NCBI RefSeq assembly: GCF_006007965.1
Contig: NZ_CP040748.1
Coordinates: 2,852,001 to 2,916,000, forward strand
Source of the DNA: Nocardioides jishulii
GTDB lineage: Bacteria > Actinomycetota > Actinomycetes > Propionibacteriales > Nocardioidaceae
Length of the DNA stretch: 64,000 nucleotides
Direction: 5' to 3'
In this document: piece by piece, positions 9,244-17,752 of the stretch
How the letters are laid out: each line of letters begins with the position of its first letter
Position numbering within the stretch: position 1 is the stretch's first letter
Notes under the pieces: model-generated
Told to the model about the DNA's origin: nothing
The model's database searches: none
The model's input: the letters and a program-made list of their open reading frames with translations, nothing else
Translations under genes and position numbers: made by a program

Positions 9244-9303
9244 GCTCGGCAATCTAGGACGAGGGACCCCTCGGCGTCCGGCGAATGCGACAACCTCACC
9301 CCG

Positions 9304-11874
9304 TCAGGCGGTGGCGATCGCCTGCAGCACGTCGAGCCGGGCAGCGCGTCGGGCGGGGAGCACCGCGGCGAGCACGCCGACCAGGAGCGCCACGGCCCCG
9401 AAGAGGCCGAGCTGGCCCGCCGGGACGGCGATGACCTCGAGGCCCTCGTCGCGCAGCGAGGTCATCAGCGCGATCCCGAAGCCGACGCCCAGACCGATCC
9501 CGAGGCCGGCCCCGAGCAGGGCGATGACCACGGACTCCACGGTGATCATCAGTCGCAGCTGGGCGCGGTTGAGGCCGATCGCCCGGAGCAGTCCGATCTC
9601 GCGGGTGCGTTCGATGACGGAGAGCGCCAAGGTGTTGACGATGCCGAGCACGGCGATGAAGAGGGCGAGCCCGAGCAGGGCAAAGATCATCAGCACCATC
9701 TGGTCGATGGGTTCACGCTGCTCGGCGGCGAACTCGCTCTGGTCCTGCAGGAGCAGGGCCGGATTGGCGAGGACCTGGTTCAGCCTGTACTCCACGATCG
9801 CCGAGGGCGACACGGCGTCGATGATCAAGAAGTTGTCACGTTCGGGGAGCTCCGCGCGCAGGAAGGTCTGCGGCGAGGTCACGACGGGGAAGGGCACGAC
9901 CGGGTTGTCGGCGAAGATCCCGACCACGTCGAGGCGCACCCGGCGGTTGTTGATCAGGGCCTTCACCTGGTCTCCCACGCCCAGACCCCGGTCGGCGGCG
10001 TACGTCTCCCCCAGGACCGCCTCGCCCGGACGGAGGTCGGCGGTCCTACCCACCACCCGCTCGAGGCCGACCAGCCCTTCGAGCGCCGCGGGCGCCGCTG
10101 CGGTGAAGCCCTGCGGGCTGTCCTCACCGTCGAGCGAGACCTGTCCCCAGACGAAGCGCAGCACGGCGACGTCATCGATCCCCTCGACCTTGCGCATCTC
10201 CTCGGCGATCTCCGGCGGGAAGGCCTGACCCGAGACGTGGGAGGCCACGTAGTCACCCCGGAAGTTCTCCGCCAGCGCCTTGTCGACGCTGGCCTTGGCT
10301 GAGTCGCCCACGATCGCCATCGTGGTGGCCAGCGCCAACCCGATCATCAGGGCCGAGGCGGTCGCGGTGGTCCGGCGGGGGTTGCGCAGCGAGTTCTGGC
10401 CGGCGAGGTGACCCACCGTGCCCATCACGGCGCCGAAGAGGTGGCGCGCCACCAGCAGGAAGGGTTGGCACAGCACGGGTGCAGCAGCCGAGACTCCGAG
10501 CAGGATCGCCAGGATGCCGCCACCGACGTACCAGACGTTGCCCTCGATCTCCGCGGTCAGGCCGTACCAGAGCGCGAGTCCACCGAGGCCGGCCAGGACC
10601 ATTCCGCCCATGAACCGGTTGCGCAACGACGCCTCCGGCATCGCCACGTCGTCGCGCATGGCCTGGACCGGGGCGATCCGCGTGGTCCGGCGGGCGGGCA
10701 GGCCAGCGGCCGTCATGGTGACGAGGATGCCGACGACGTAGGAGACGACGAAGGTGCGCGGCTCGAAGACGAGCGGTTGTCCCGACAGGTCGAGGCCGAA
10801 GGTGGAGAAGAGGCCGCGGATGGCCATCGCCATCACGATCCCCAGCCCGATGCCCAGCGTCGAGCCGACGACCCCGACCACGAACGCCTCCAACAGGACC
10901 GAGGCACCGACCTGTCTCCGCGAGGCGCCGAGGGCCCGGAAGAGGGCGAGCTCCCTGCTGCGTTGCGCGACCAGGATCGAGAAGGTGTTGACGATGAGGA
11001 AGGCGCCCACCACCAGCGAGATCCCCGCGAAGATGAGCAGGAAGGTGGTGAGGAAGGAGATGCCCTCGAGCAGGCCGGAGGCGGACTCGTCGGCGACGTC
11101 GTCACCGGTCCTGGCCTCGTAGCCCTTCGGCAGCACCTTCGCCACGGCGTCGCGCAGGGCTTCCTGACTCACGCCCGGCTCTGCGGTGACCCAAGCGCTG
11201 TGGAAGGTGTCGGGCTCGGGGAGGAAGAGCTCCTGGGCCACCCGGGTCTCGAAGGCCACCCAGGTGGCGCCGCTGAACGACCCGCCCTCGGCGAAGTCGG
11301 CGACCCCGACGAGCGTGTTCTCGACGACCTCGTCGCCCACGACGACGTTGACCTTGCCGCCCACCGTGTGGCCCGAACGGGTGGTCGTGACGGCGTCCAG
11401 CACGATCTCGCCCGGGCCGCGCGGTTCACGCCCCGTGACGATCTGCAGGCCCGTGAGCCCGTGCCCGGCGGGCGCTCCGGTCCAGTTGCTCCCCAGCGAC
11501 GGCGCTCCGAGCGTGGCCAGCGGCCTGTTCTCGCGGTCGAAGACGAGGGCGGTGGTGGCCAACACGTTGCCGTCGGCGCGGGCCGCACCCTCGACCCTTC
11601 CCAGCCTCTCGACCAGGGAGGCGGGCAGGGTCGTGGGGCGCTCCTCGGCCTCCGGGACGGGGGCGGGGCCGTCCGCGGTCAGCCCGTCCGGCGTCACCGG
11701 GCTCACGACGACGTCGCCGACCGTCGAGGCGAAGAGGGCGGTGAAGCTGCGGCCCAACGTGTCGGTGAAGACGAGCGTGCCCGCCACGAAGGCGACGCCG
11801 AGCACCACGGCGAACGTGCTCATGAGCAGTCTCACCTTGCGGCCGAGAAGGCTCTTGAGGGCGGCTCTGAACAC
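9304..11874 (-). CDS. ABC transporter permease, duplicated FtsX/MacB type
   Basis: An 856-residue permease. One membrane helix at the N-terminus is followed by a large extracytoplasmic MacB-like domain, a first FtsX domain (about 260-400), more helices, a second periplasmic domain and a second FtsX domain at the C-terminus. This architecture is typical of actinobacterial mechanotransmission-type ABC systems that export lipids, peptides or antibiotics rather than importing nutrients. The GTG start lies 1 nt after the stop of the ATPase gene, so they form one unit. The substrate is unknown; I see no peptide or biosynthetic gene nearby. Confidence 0.9.
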   Translation of the reverse strand: MFRAALKSLLGRKVRLLMSTFAVVLGVAFVAGTLVFTDTLGRSFTALFASTVGDVVVSPVTPDGLTADGPAPVPEAEERPTTLPASLVERLGRVEGAARADGNVLATTALVFDRENRPLATLGAPSLGSNWTGAPAGHGLTGLQIVTGREPRGPGEIVLDAVTTTRSGHTVGGKVNVVVGDEVVENTLVGVADFAEGGSFSGATWVAFETRVAQELFLPEPDTFHSAWVTAEPGVSQEALRDAVAKVLPKGYEARTGDDVADESASGLLEGISFLTTFLLIFAGISLVVGAFLIVNTFSILVAQRSRELALFRALGASRRQVGASVLLEAFVVGVVGSTLGIGLGIVMAMAIRGLFSTFGLDLSGQPLVFEPRTFVVSYVVGILVTMTAAGLPARRTTRIAPVQAMRDDVAMPEASLRNRFMGGMVLAGLGGLALWYGLTAEIEGNVWYVGGGILAILLGVSAAAPVLCQPFLLVARHLFGAVMGTVGHLAGQNSLRNPRRTTATASALMIGLALATTMAIVGDSAKASVDKALAENFRGDYVASHVSGQAFPPEIAEEMRKVEGIDDVAVLRFVWGQVSLDGEDSPQGFTAAAPAALEGLVGLERVVGRTADLRPGEAVLGETYAADRGLGVGDQVKALINNRRVRLDVVGIFADNPVVPFPVVTSPQTFLRAELPERDNFLIIDAVSPSAIVEYRLNQVLANPALLLQDQSEFAAEQREPIDQMVLMIFALLGLALFIAVLGIVNTLALSVIERTREIGLLRAIGLNRAQLRLMITVESVVIALLGAGLGIGLGVGFGIALMTSLRDEGLEVIAVPAGQLGLFGAVALLVGVLAAVLPARRAARLDVLQAIATA

Positions 11875-11875
11875 G

Positions 11876-12667
11876 TCAGACCTCGTGGGCGACCGCAGTC
11901 ATGGCGGTCATGATCTCCAGCACCCGCTCTCGCGTCGGTTGGCGAATCTCATCGACAATCAGGCCGTCGGCCAGGAAGACCACCCGGTCGGTGTAGGCCG
12001 CGGCGACCGCGTCGTGCGTCACCATCACGATGGTCTGCTCGTGCTCGTCGACCGAACGCCGCAGCAGGGAGAGGACCTCGGCACCCGAGTGGGAGTCGAG
12101 GTTGCCCGTCGGCTCGTCGGCGAAGACGATCTGAGGGCGGCTGACCAGCGCACGGGCCACCGCGACCCGCTGCTGCTGCCCGCCCGAGAGCTCGTTGGGC
12201 TTGTGCTCGAGGCGGTCGTCCAGCCCGACGGTGCGGATCACGCTCCGGTACCAGCGGCGGTCGGGTCGGCGACCCGCGATGGACAGGGGCAGGAGGATGT
12301 TCTCCTCCGCCGTCAGCGTCGGGACGAGGTTGAAGGACTGGAAGACGAAGCCGATCTCGTCGCGCCGCAGCTTGGTCAGGGCGTTGTCACCGAGGCGTCC
12401 GATCTCCTGGTTGCCGATCCAGACCTCGCCGGAGTCGGGGGTGTCGAGGGCGGCGCAGCAGTGCATGAGCGTCGACTTGCCGGAGCCGCTGGGCCCCATG
12501 ACCGCGGTGAACTCCCCCGCCTCGATGTCGAGGCTCACCCCAGCCAGGGCGCGCACGGCAGCCGGTCCGCGACCGTAGGTCTTGGTGAGGTCGCGCACGC
12601 GCGCCGCCGGCGGCCCGAGCCCGTACGGGTGCCCGGCCTCGGCCGCGTGCGTCACGGCGCCACTCAT
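11876..12667 (-). CDS. ABC transporter ATP-binding protein (LolD/MacB type)
   Basis: A 263-residue ATPase with Walker A GPSGSGKST, signature LSGGQQQRVAVARAL, Walker B IVFADEPTGNLDS and the H-loop histidine in MVTHD. The sequence class is the LolD/FtsE/MacB group, matching the duplicated FtsX permease that follows. The open frame continues upstream to 12784, but the ATG at 12667 has a GAGGAGG ribosome-binding site at proper distance. It drives the adjacent permease and is divergent from alkB with a 137-bp intergenic region. Confidence 0.92.
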   Translation of the reverse strand: MSGAVTHAAEAGHPYGLGPPAARVRDLTKTYGRGPAAVRALAGVSLDIEAGEFTAVMGPSGSGKSTLMHCCAALDTPDSGEVWIGNQEIGRLGDNALTKLRRDEIGFVFQSFNLVPTLTAEENILLPLSIAGRRPDRRWYRSVIRTVGLDDRLEHKPNELSGGQQQRVAVARALVSRPQIVFADEPTGNLDSHSGAEVLSLLRRSVDEHEQTIVMVTHDAVAAAYTDRVVFLADGLIVDEIRQPTRERVLEIMTAMTAVAHEV

Positions 12668-12768
12668 CCCACTGCCCTCCTCTCCGCGCCGAACAACGAC
12701 GCGGTCCCTCCCTCGTGTGTGAACCATAGGGGGCAGATGGCTGGACGCAACACCGCGTGGACAAACCC

Positions 12769-12798
12769 TTGCCTCGTCGAACACCTGTTCGATACGGT
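12769..12798 (+). promoter_or_regulatory. alkB promoter with LexA box in the spacer
   Basis: TTGCCT (12769-12774) and TACGGT (12793-12798) form -35 and -10 boxes separated by 18 nt. The -10 ends 6 nt before the alkB ATG, so the transcript is probably leaderless. The spacer holds the SOS box listed separately, so a bound LexA dimer would directly block RNA polymerase. Confidence 0.75.
12777..12792. promoter_or_regulatory. perfect LexA (SOS) box
   Basis: TCGAACACCTGTTCGA, an exact match to the actinobacterial/Gram-positive SOS operator TCGAAC-N4-GTTCGA with fully symmetric 6-bp arms. It sits between the -35 and -10 of alkB. Confidence 0.88.
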
Positions 12799-12804
12799 GT
12801 GGCG

Positions 12805-13416
12805 ATGCAGTTCCAGTCCACTCTCTTCGCCCTCGAGGCCGCCGAGACCGCGCCCTTGGCGCCCGAGCGACGCGAGCTCAGCCACGGCGCGTGGGTCGAC
12901 GTCCAGCGCAGCTGGCTGGGCGAGGCCGACGACGTCTTCCGCAGCATGGTCGACGAGGTCCCCTGGCGGGCCGAGGAGCGTCAGATGTACGACCGCGTCG
13001 TCGCGGTGCCGCGGCTGCTGCACATGTACGGCGTCGGCGCCCCGCTCCCGCACGCGCGGTTGGACGAGGCGCGCGAGGCGCTCTCGGCCCACTACCTGCC
13101 CGAGTTGGGCGAGCCCTTCGTCACCGCCGGATGCTGCTTCTACCGCGACGGCAACGACTCCGTCGCCTGGCACGGCGACACCATCGGACGGGGCCGTCGC
13201 CACGACACCATGGTCGCCATCGTCTCCCTGGGCGACCCACGGCGCCTCCTCCTGCGACCTCGCGAGGGCGGCACCTCGATCGCCGTGACGATGGGCCACG
13301 GCGACCTGGTCGTCATGGGCGGCAGCTGCCAGCGCACCTGGGAGCACGCCGTGCCCAAGCAGGCCCACGCGGGGCCACGGATCTCGGTGCAGTTCCGCCC
13401 ACTCAACGTCTTCTGA
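12805..13416 (+). CDS. alkB: AlkB-like Fe(II)/2-oxoglutarate dioxygenase
   Basis: A 203-residue DNA/RNA demethylase of the AlkB family, which oxidatively removes 1-methyladenine and 3-methylcytosine lesions. The iron ligands are visible as H123-G-D125 and H181 (EHAVPK), and the 2-oxoglutarate/substrate arginines as R192 and R198 in RISVQFR. The GDLVVMGG strand typical of the family precedes them. The earlier in-frame ATG at 12757 lies upstream of the promoter, so the ATG at 12805 is chosen. Expression should be DNA-damage inducible because a perfect LexA box overlaps the promoter. It is a single-gene unit, convergent with the DUF2207 gene. Confidence 0.93.
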   Translation: MQFQSTLFALEAAETAPLAPERRELSHGAWVDVQRSWLGEADDVFRSMVDEVPWRAEERQMYDRVVAVPRLLHMYGVGAPLPHARLDEAREALSAHYLPELGEPFVTAGCCFYRDGNDSVAWHGDTIGRGRRHDTMVAIVSLGDPRRLLLRPREGGTSIAVTMGHGDLVVMGGSCQRTWEHAVPKQAHAGPRISVQFRPLNVF

Positions 13417-13434
13417 GATTGAGCGCCGTCTGGT

Positions 13435-14601
13435 TCAGAGTCGCTTGATCCGGGCGGCCAGGCGTCGTCCGGCGTTGGTCCGCTTCGCCGTGGTGCCGGG
13501 AAGAACGGCCGGCAGGGCCATCGCGGCAAAGGCACCGGGCACCAGCGCCGCGACCGACATCAGGCCGCCCAGCAGGCTCAGCCACACGACGTACGCCACC
13601 AGGGCGGCGACCACGCCGACCGCGAGCAGGCTGCGCGGTCCGGCAGCGGTGACGTAACCCTCGCGCTTCGCCCAGCGCTCCACCTCGGGAGCGACGGCAG
13701 GATCCTGCGTCCGGCCGGTGAGGAGGTAGCGCGCCTGCTCCTGGTCGACTCCCTCCGGGAGGTCGTGGCGCGGCAGGCCCGTCGGCTCGTGGTCGAAGGT
13801 GCCCGACGCGATGCGACGCCCGAGCCAACCGGCGAAGGCCGCGGCTGCCGCGACGAGCGCGAGCAGCCACCACCACCGGCTCAGCACGGGGTCGAGCCAG
13901 ACCGGCCAGAGCTGGCGACCATCGGCGGTGGTGGCGGCGACCGGCAGGTCAGCGACGATCCGCACCGGCGTACGCGGCGCCAGTCCCTCGGCGGTGACGC
14001 TCACGACCGTGCCGTCGACCTGTGCGCGGCAGGTCTTCGCGCCCTCGGTGCAGGAGACCCGCGACGACGGCTTCGCCGGGAGACGGACGGTCAGCTCGGC
14101 TGCGTCGACGGGCTGGGCCCAGGTGCCCGGGACGAGGTCACGGGCGAACTGGGAGGAGTCGGCGCCGGTGCTGCGCAGGACGTCGGCGACCTCGTACTTG
14201 AGGACGTAGGTGTGCTCCCCCGCCGTCAGCGTCTTCGCCGGGGCGACGGTGACGACGCGGCGGCGACCCCGTGGGCCGGTCTCCTGCTCGATCGGTGCGC
14301 GGCGTCCGTCCAGCGCCGCCGCCAGCCGGCGCGGGACGCCCCGAGAACGCGGAGCCTCGGGGTCGTACTCGTCGAAGAGCCGGGCCAGACCACCGCGGCC
14401 CTCCTGTGGGACGTCGACGATCAAGGTCTCGGTGACCTCGAGGTCGCCCTCGTCGTCGACCTCGAGCACGGCGTTGTAGCGGGTGATCCGCCACGAGCCG
14501 TCACCGACCGGTGTCGCGTCGGAGGTCCGGTAGTCGAGGGCCGGCAGGAGCGCGACGGCGACGAGCAACGCCAGGACTCCCCACGGGACCACTCGCCTCA
14601 T
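13435..14601 (-). CDS. DUF2207 membrane protein
   Basis: A 388-residue protein with an N-terminal membrane anchor or uncleaved signal (residues 5-22), a long extracytoplasmic beta-rich region (about 30-225) that begins with the DUF2207 pattern WRITRYNAVLEVDDEGDLEVTE, a helix (about 233-255), a cytosolic stretch with QARYLLTGR, and two further helices before a basic tail. DUF2207 proteins are predicted envelope proteins of unknown function. TAGGGT on the coding strand (14609-14614) ends 7 nt before the ATG, suggesting a leaderless transcript. It is shorter than many DUF2207 proteins, which carry Gly/Ser-rich tails. Confidence 0.83.
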   Translation of the reverse strand: MRRVVPWGVLALLVAVALLPALDYRTSDATPVGDGSWRITRYNAVLEVDDEGDLEVTETLIVDVPQEGRGGLARLFDEYDPEAPRSRGVPRRLAAALDGRRAPIEQETGPRGRRRVVTVAPAKTLTAGEHTYVLKYEVADVLRSTGADSSQFARDLVPGTWAQPVDAAELTVRLPAKPSSRVSCTEGAKTCRAQVDGTVVSVTAEGLAPRTPVRIVADLPVAATTADGRQLWPVWLDPVLSRWWWLLALVAAAAAFAGWLGRRIASGTFDHEPTGLPRHDLPEGVDQEQARYLLTGRTQDPAVAPEVERWAKREGYVTAAGPRSLLAVGVVAALVAYVVWLSLLGGLMSVAALVPGAFAAMALPAVLPGTTAKRTNAGRRLAARIKRL

Positions 14602-14631
14602 GGGCGAGACCCTAGTGGCTGGCGTCGAGGG

Positions 14632-15366
14632 TCAGGAGCGGCCGACCGGCTCGTCCCAGCCGCGGCGCGGGCGACGTGTGCCCACCACCTCGTCACGCGA
14701 GCGGTAGACGATGTAGGGGCGGGTGAGGTAGCCGAGAGGTGCGGAGAAGACGTGCACCAGCCGGGTGAAGGGCCACAGCGCGAAGAGGAGGAAGGCGACC
14801 AGGGCGTGGAGCTGGAAGCCGATCGGCGCCTTGGCCATCAGGGACGCGTCGGGGGTGAAGGCGAGGAACGAGCGGTACCAGACCGAGACTCCCTCGCGGT
14901 AGTTGTACTCCCCGCCGAGGGTGAAGATCGACCCCGCGATGGTGTTCCACATGCCCAGCAGGATCACGGCCGCCAGGAAGGCGTACATGACCTTGTCGTT
15001 GACGGTCGTCGCGCTGAAGACCGGACCGACCGTGCGTCGCCGGTAGATGAGGATGATCAGCCCTACCGTGGCGGCGACGCCGGCCAGCAGGCCGCCGATC
15101 ACCGCGATGTAGTGGTAGGCGTGGTCGCCGATCCCGATCGCCTCGGTCCACGAGCGCGGCACCAGGAGGCCGATGATGTGGCCGCCGACCACCCCGAGCA
15201 TGCCGAAGTGGAAGAGCGGCGACCCCAGCCTCAGCAGCCTGTCCTCGTAGAGCTGGCTGGAGCGGGTCGTCCAGCCGAACTTGTCGTAGCGGTAGCGCCA
15301 CACGTGGCCGAGGACGAAGATCGCCAGGCAGACGTAGGGGACGATGACCCACAGGAAGACGTCCAT
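14632..15366 (-). CDS. narI: respiratory nitrate reductase gamma subunit
   Basis: A 244-residue cytochrome-b membrane subunit with five predicted helices. Histidines in HFGMLGVVGGH (N-terminal side) and FQLHALVAF (C-terminal side) match the two haem ligand pairs of NarI. It takes electrons from menaquinol at the outer face and passes them to NarH. The ATG shares one base with the narJ stop (TGATG), and an upstream extension of the open frame is shadow over narJ. It is the last gene of narGHJI. Confidence 0.95.
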   Translation of the reverse strand: MDVFLWVIVPYVCLAIFVLGHVWRYRYDKFGWTTRSSQLYEDRLLRLGSPLFHFGMLGVVGGHIIGLLVPRSWTEAIGIGDHAYHYIAVIGGLLAGVAATVGLIILIYRRRTVGPVFSATTVNDKVMYAFLAAVILLGMWNTIAGSIFTLGGEYNYREGVSVWYRSFLAFTPDASLMAKAPIGFQLHALVAFLLFALWPFTRLVHVFSAPLGYLTRPYIVYRSRDEVVGTRRPRRGWDEPVGRS

Positions 15367-16064
15367 CAGGGTGCTCCCACCGGGATGCTGGGGGGCGAGA
15401 TGAGGGTCGGGCCACCCGGACGTGGCGCCGACAGCGCCGGGTCGCCGTAGCCCCCCAGACCGACCTCCTCGGCCGGTGGACCTGCCTCGACGAGACGGCG
15501 TACGGCGTCGGCCTCCTCGCCGTCGAGCGGCGGCAGGGTGGCGCAGACGGCGGCGACCACGCCCCACCACGGGGAGCCCGCACCGTCGTCGAAGCCAGCC
15601 AGGGCCAGGCGGAGCATCTCCACCCCGGCGCGGTGGTCCAGCAGCAGCCTCAGGGCGGCGGGAGTGTCGACCAGGGCGCCGAACTGCAGGACCACGCTGA
15701 GGTGGTCGGGCAGCTCGTCCTCCTCGGGGTCGAACTCGGCGCCTGCCGCACGGTAGGTCTCCTTGAACTCCACCAGGGCCAGTCCGCGGCGTCGGGTGTC
15801 ACCGTGCGAGAAGTAGGTCAGGTAGGGCGAGCACTTGCGGGTCAGGTCGAACGTCTTGACGTAGTCGACCTGCAGCTCGCGCAGCGGATGCGTACGCAGG
15901 TGCTCGATGACGGGTTGCAGGTGGGGGTCGTCGGGCACCAGCGCAGCGATGCCGCCGAGGCCGTCGACCAGGCGCTCGTCGGGGTAGTCGAGCAGTGCCG
16001 CGCAGGCCGCCCAGACCGGGCGTACGTCCCTGGTCGCGCCACGCCGCGGACGTCGTAGCTTCAT
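15366..16064 (-). CDS. narJ: nitrate reductase assembly chaperone
   Basis: A 232-residue TorD/NarJ-family chaperone with the characteristic LLDYPDERL near the N-terminus and DLTRKCSPYLTYFSHGDTRRRG in two adjoining segments in the middle. NarJ binds apo-NarG, allows molybdenum cofactor insertion and holds back membrane attachment until the enzyme is mature. It overlaps narH by 4 nt at its start and narI by 1 nt at its end, so synthesis is tightly coupled. Confidence 0.94.
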   Translation of the reverse strand: MKLRRPRRGATRDVRPVWAACAALLDYPDERLVDGLGGIAALVPDDPHLQPVIEHLRTHPLRELQVDYVKTFDLTRKCSPYLTYFSHGDTRRRGLALVEFKETYRAAGAEFDPEEDELPDHLSVVLQFGALVDTPAALRLLLDHRAGVEMLRLALAGFDDGAGSPWWGVVAAVCATLPPLDGEEADAVRRLVEAGPPAEEVGLGGYGDPALSAPRPGGPTLISPPSIPVGAP

Positions 16065-17722
16065 CGCGTACCTCCCGACTTCGGCGGGAAGAGCCCCTCG
16101 GGCACGCCCCGGCCGTCCCAGTTGAGCAGGTTGACCCGGCCGGCGTCTGCGGTGCCGCCGGCCATCTCGTCGCTGCGCTCGGACCCCTGACGCTCACGCA
16201 GCATCTGCAGGTTCTCCGCGGCCACCGGGTTGAGCGTGCCGGACCCCTCACCGAAGAGGCTCTGCTGGCCGCCGCCGTACTCGGAGACCGGGCAGTCGGT
16301 GGCCAGCTCCTCCAAGGCGTGGGCCTGCTCGGTGTGGGCGGGAGGGATGACGTAGCGCTCGGAGTACTTGGCGATGGCCAGCAGCCGGAACATCTCGTAC
16401 ATCGTCTCCCCGTCCATGCCGACCGAGGCGGGGATGGACTCGTCGGGGTCGCGCCCGAGGTTGATGTCACGCATGTAGGAGCGCATCGCCGCCAGCTTGC
16501 GGAGCACGCCGTTGACCGGGCCGACGTCGCCGGCGGTGAAGAGGTTGGCCAGGTACTCGACGGGGATCCGCAGGGCGTCGATGGCGGCGAAGAGGTTGTC
16601 AGCGTCCTCCGCGTCGTGACCGGTGTCCTTGATGACGTCGACCACCGGCGAGAGCGGCGGGATGTACCAGACCATCGGCATCGTGCGGTACTCCGGGTGC
16701 AGGGGCAGGGCGACCTCGTAGCGCGAGATCAGGGCCCAGATCGGCGAGCGACGAGCCGCCTCCACCCAGTCCGCGGCGATGCCGGCCTCCTCTGCGGCCC
16801 GCTGGACCTCAGGGTCGAAGGGGTCGAGGAAGCACTCCCGTTGGGCCTGGTAGAGCTCCTGGTCGTCGGCCACCGACGCCGCCTCGAGCACCTTATCGGC
16901 GTCGTACAGCACCAGTCCGATGTAGCGCAGCCGCCCGACGCAGGTCTCCGAGCAGACGGTCGGGATCCCGACCTCGACGCGGGGGTAGCAGAAGGTGCAC
17001 TTCTCGGCCTTGCCGGTCTTGTGGTTGAAGTAGACCTTCTTGTAGGGGCACCCCGTCACGCACATGCGCCACCCGCGGCAGCGGTCCTGGTCGACCAGGA
17101 CGATGCCGTCCTCGCTGCGCTTGTAGATCGCGCCGCTGGGGCACGAGGCGGCGCACGACGGGTTGAGGCAGTGCTCGCAGATGCGCGGCAGGTAGAACAT
17201 GAAGGTCTGCTCGAACTCGAACGTCACCTTGTCCTCGATGCCCTTGAGCATCTCGTCGCGCACCGCGTGCTCGGTGGAGCCCCCGAGGTCGTCGTCCCAG
17301 TTGGCCGACCACTCGATGTTCATCTGCTTGCCGCTGAGCAGCGAGATCGGCCGGGCGACGGGGAAGTTCTTCGTCGCCGGGGAGCGCAGCAGCGTCTCGT
17401 AGTCGTAGGTCCACGGCTCGTAGTAGTCGTTGATCGAGGGCAGCTTGGGGTTGGAGAAGATCGTCACCAACTTCTTCATCCGCCCGCCGGCGCGCAGCTT
17501 CAACCGGCCCCGGGGAGTGCGGACCCAACCGCCCTGCCACGCCTCCTGGTTCTCGTACGTCCGGGGGTAGCCGAGGCCGGGACGGGTCTCGACGTTGTTG
17601 AACCAGACGTATTCCATGCCGGAGCGGTTGGTCCACGCCTGCTTGCAGGTCACCGAGCAGGTGTGGCACCCGATGCACTTGTCGAGGTTCATCACCATCG
17701 CCATCTGGGCCATCACGCGCAT
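16061..17722 (-). CDS. narH: respiratory nitrate reductase beta subunit (Fe-S)
   Basis: A 553-residue electron-transfer subunit. Cysteine clusters are visible in order: CIGCHTCSVTCK near the N-terminus, CEHCLNPSCAASCPSG, CRGWRMCVTGCPYKK (tryptophan replaces one cysteine, as in the [3Fe-4S] site of NarH) and CTFCYPRVEVG. These carry three [4Fe-4S] clusters and one [3Fe-4S] cluster linking NarI haems to NarG. The start ATG at 17722 has a GGAGGAG ribosome-binding site; internal ATGs follow closely. It lies 30 nt downstream of narG. Confidence 0.95.
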   Translation of the reverse strand: MRVMAQMAMVMNLDKCIGCHTCSVTCKQAWTNRSGMEYVWFNNVETRPGLGYPRTYENQEAWQGGWVRTPRGRLKLRAGGRMKKLVTIFSNPKLPSINDYYEPWTYDYETLLRSPATKNFPVARPISLLSGKQMNIEWSANWDDDLGGSTEHAVRDEMLKGIEDKVTFEFEQTFMFYLPRICEHCLNPSCAASCPSGAIYKRSEDGIVLVDQDRCRGWRMCVTGCPYKKVYFNHKTGKAEKCTFCYPRVEVGIPTVCSETCVGRLRYIGLVLYDADKVLEAASVADDQELYQAQRECFLDPFDPEVQRAAEEAGIAADWVEAARRSPIWALISRYEVALPLHPEYRTMPMVWYIPPLSPVVDVIKDTGHDAEDADNLFAAIDALRIPVEYLANLFTAGDVGPVNGVLRKLAAMRSYMRDINLGRDPDESIPASVGMDGETMYEMFRLLAIAKYSERYVIPPAHTEQAHALEELATDCPVSEYGGGQQSLFGEGSGTLNPVAAENLQMLRERQGSERSDEMAGGTADAGRVNLLNWDGRGVPEGLFPPKSGGTR

Positions 17723-17752
17723 CTCGTCACTCCTCCGTCCGTCCGGTCCGAC

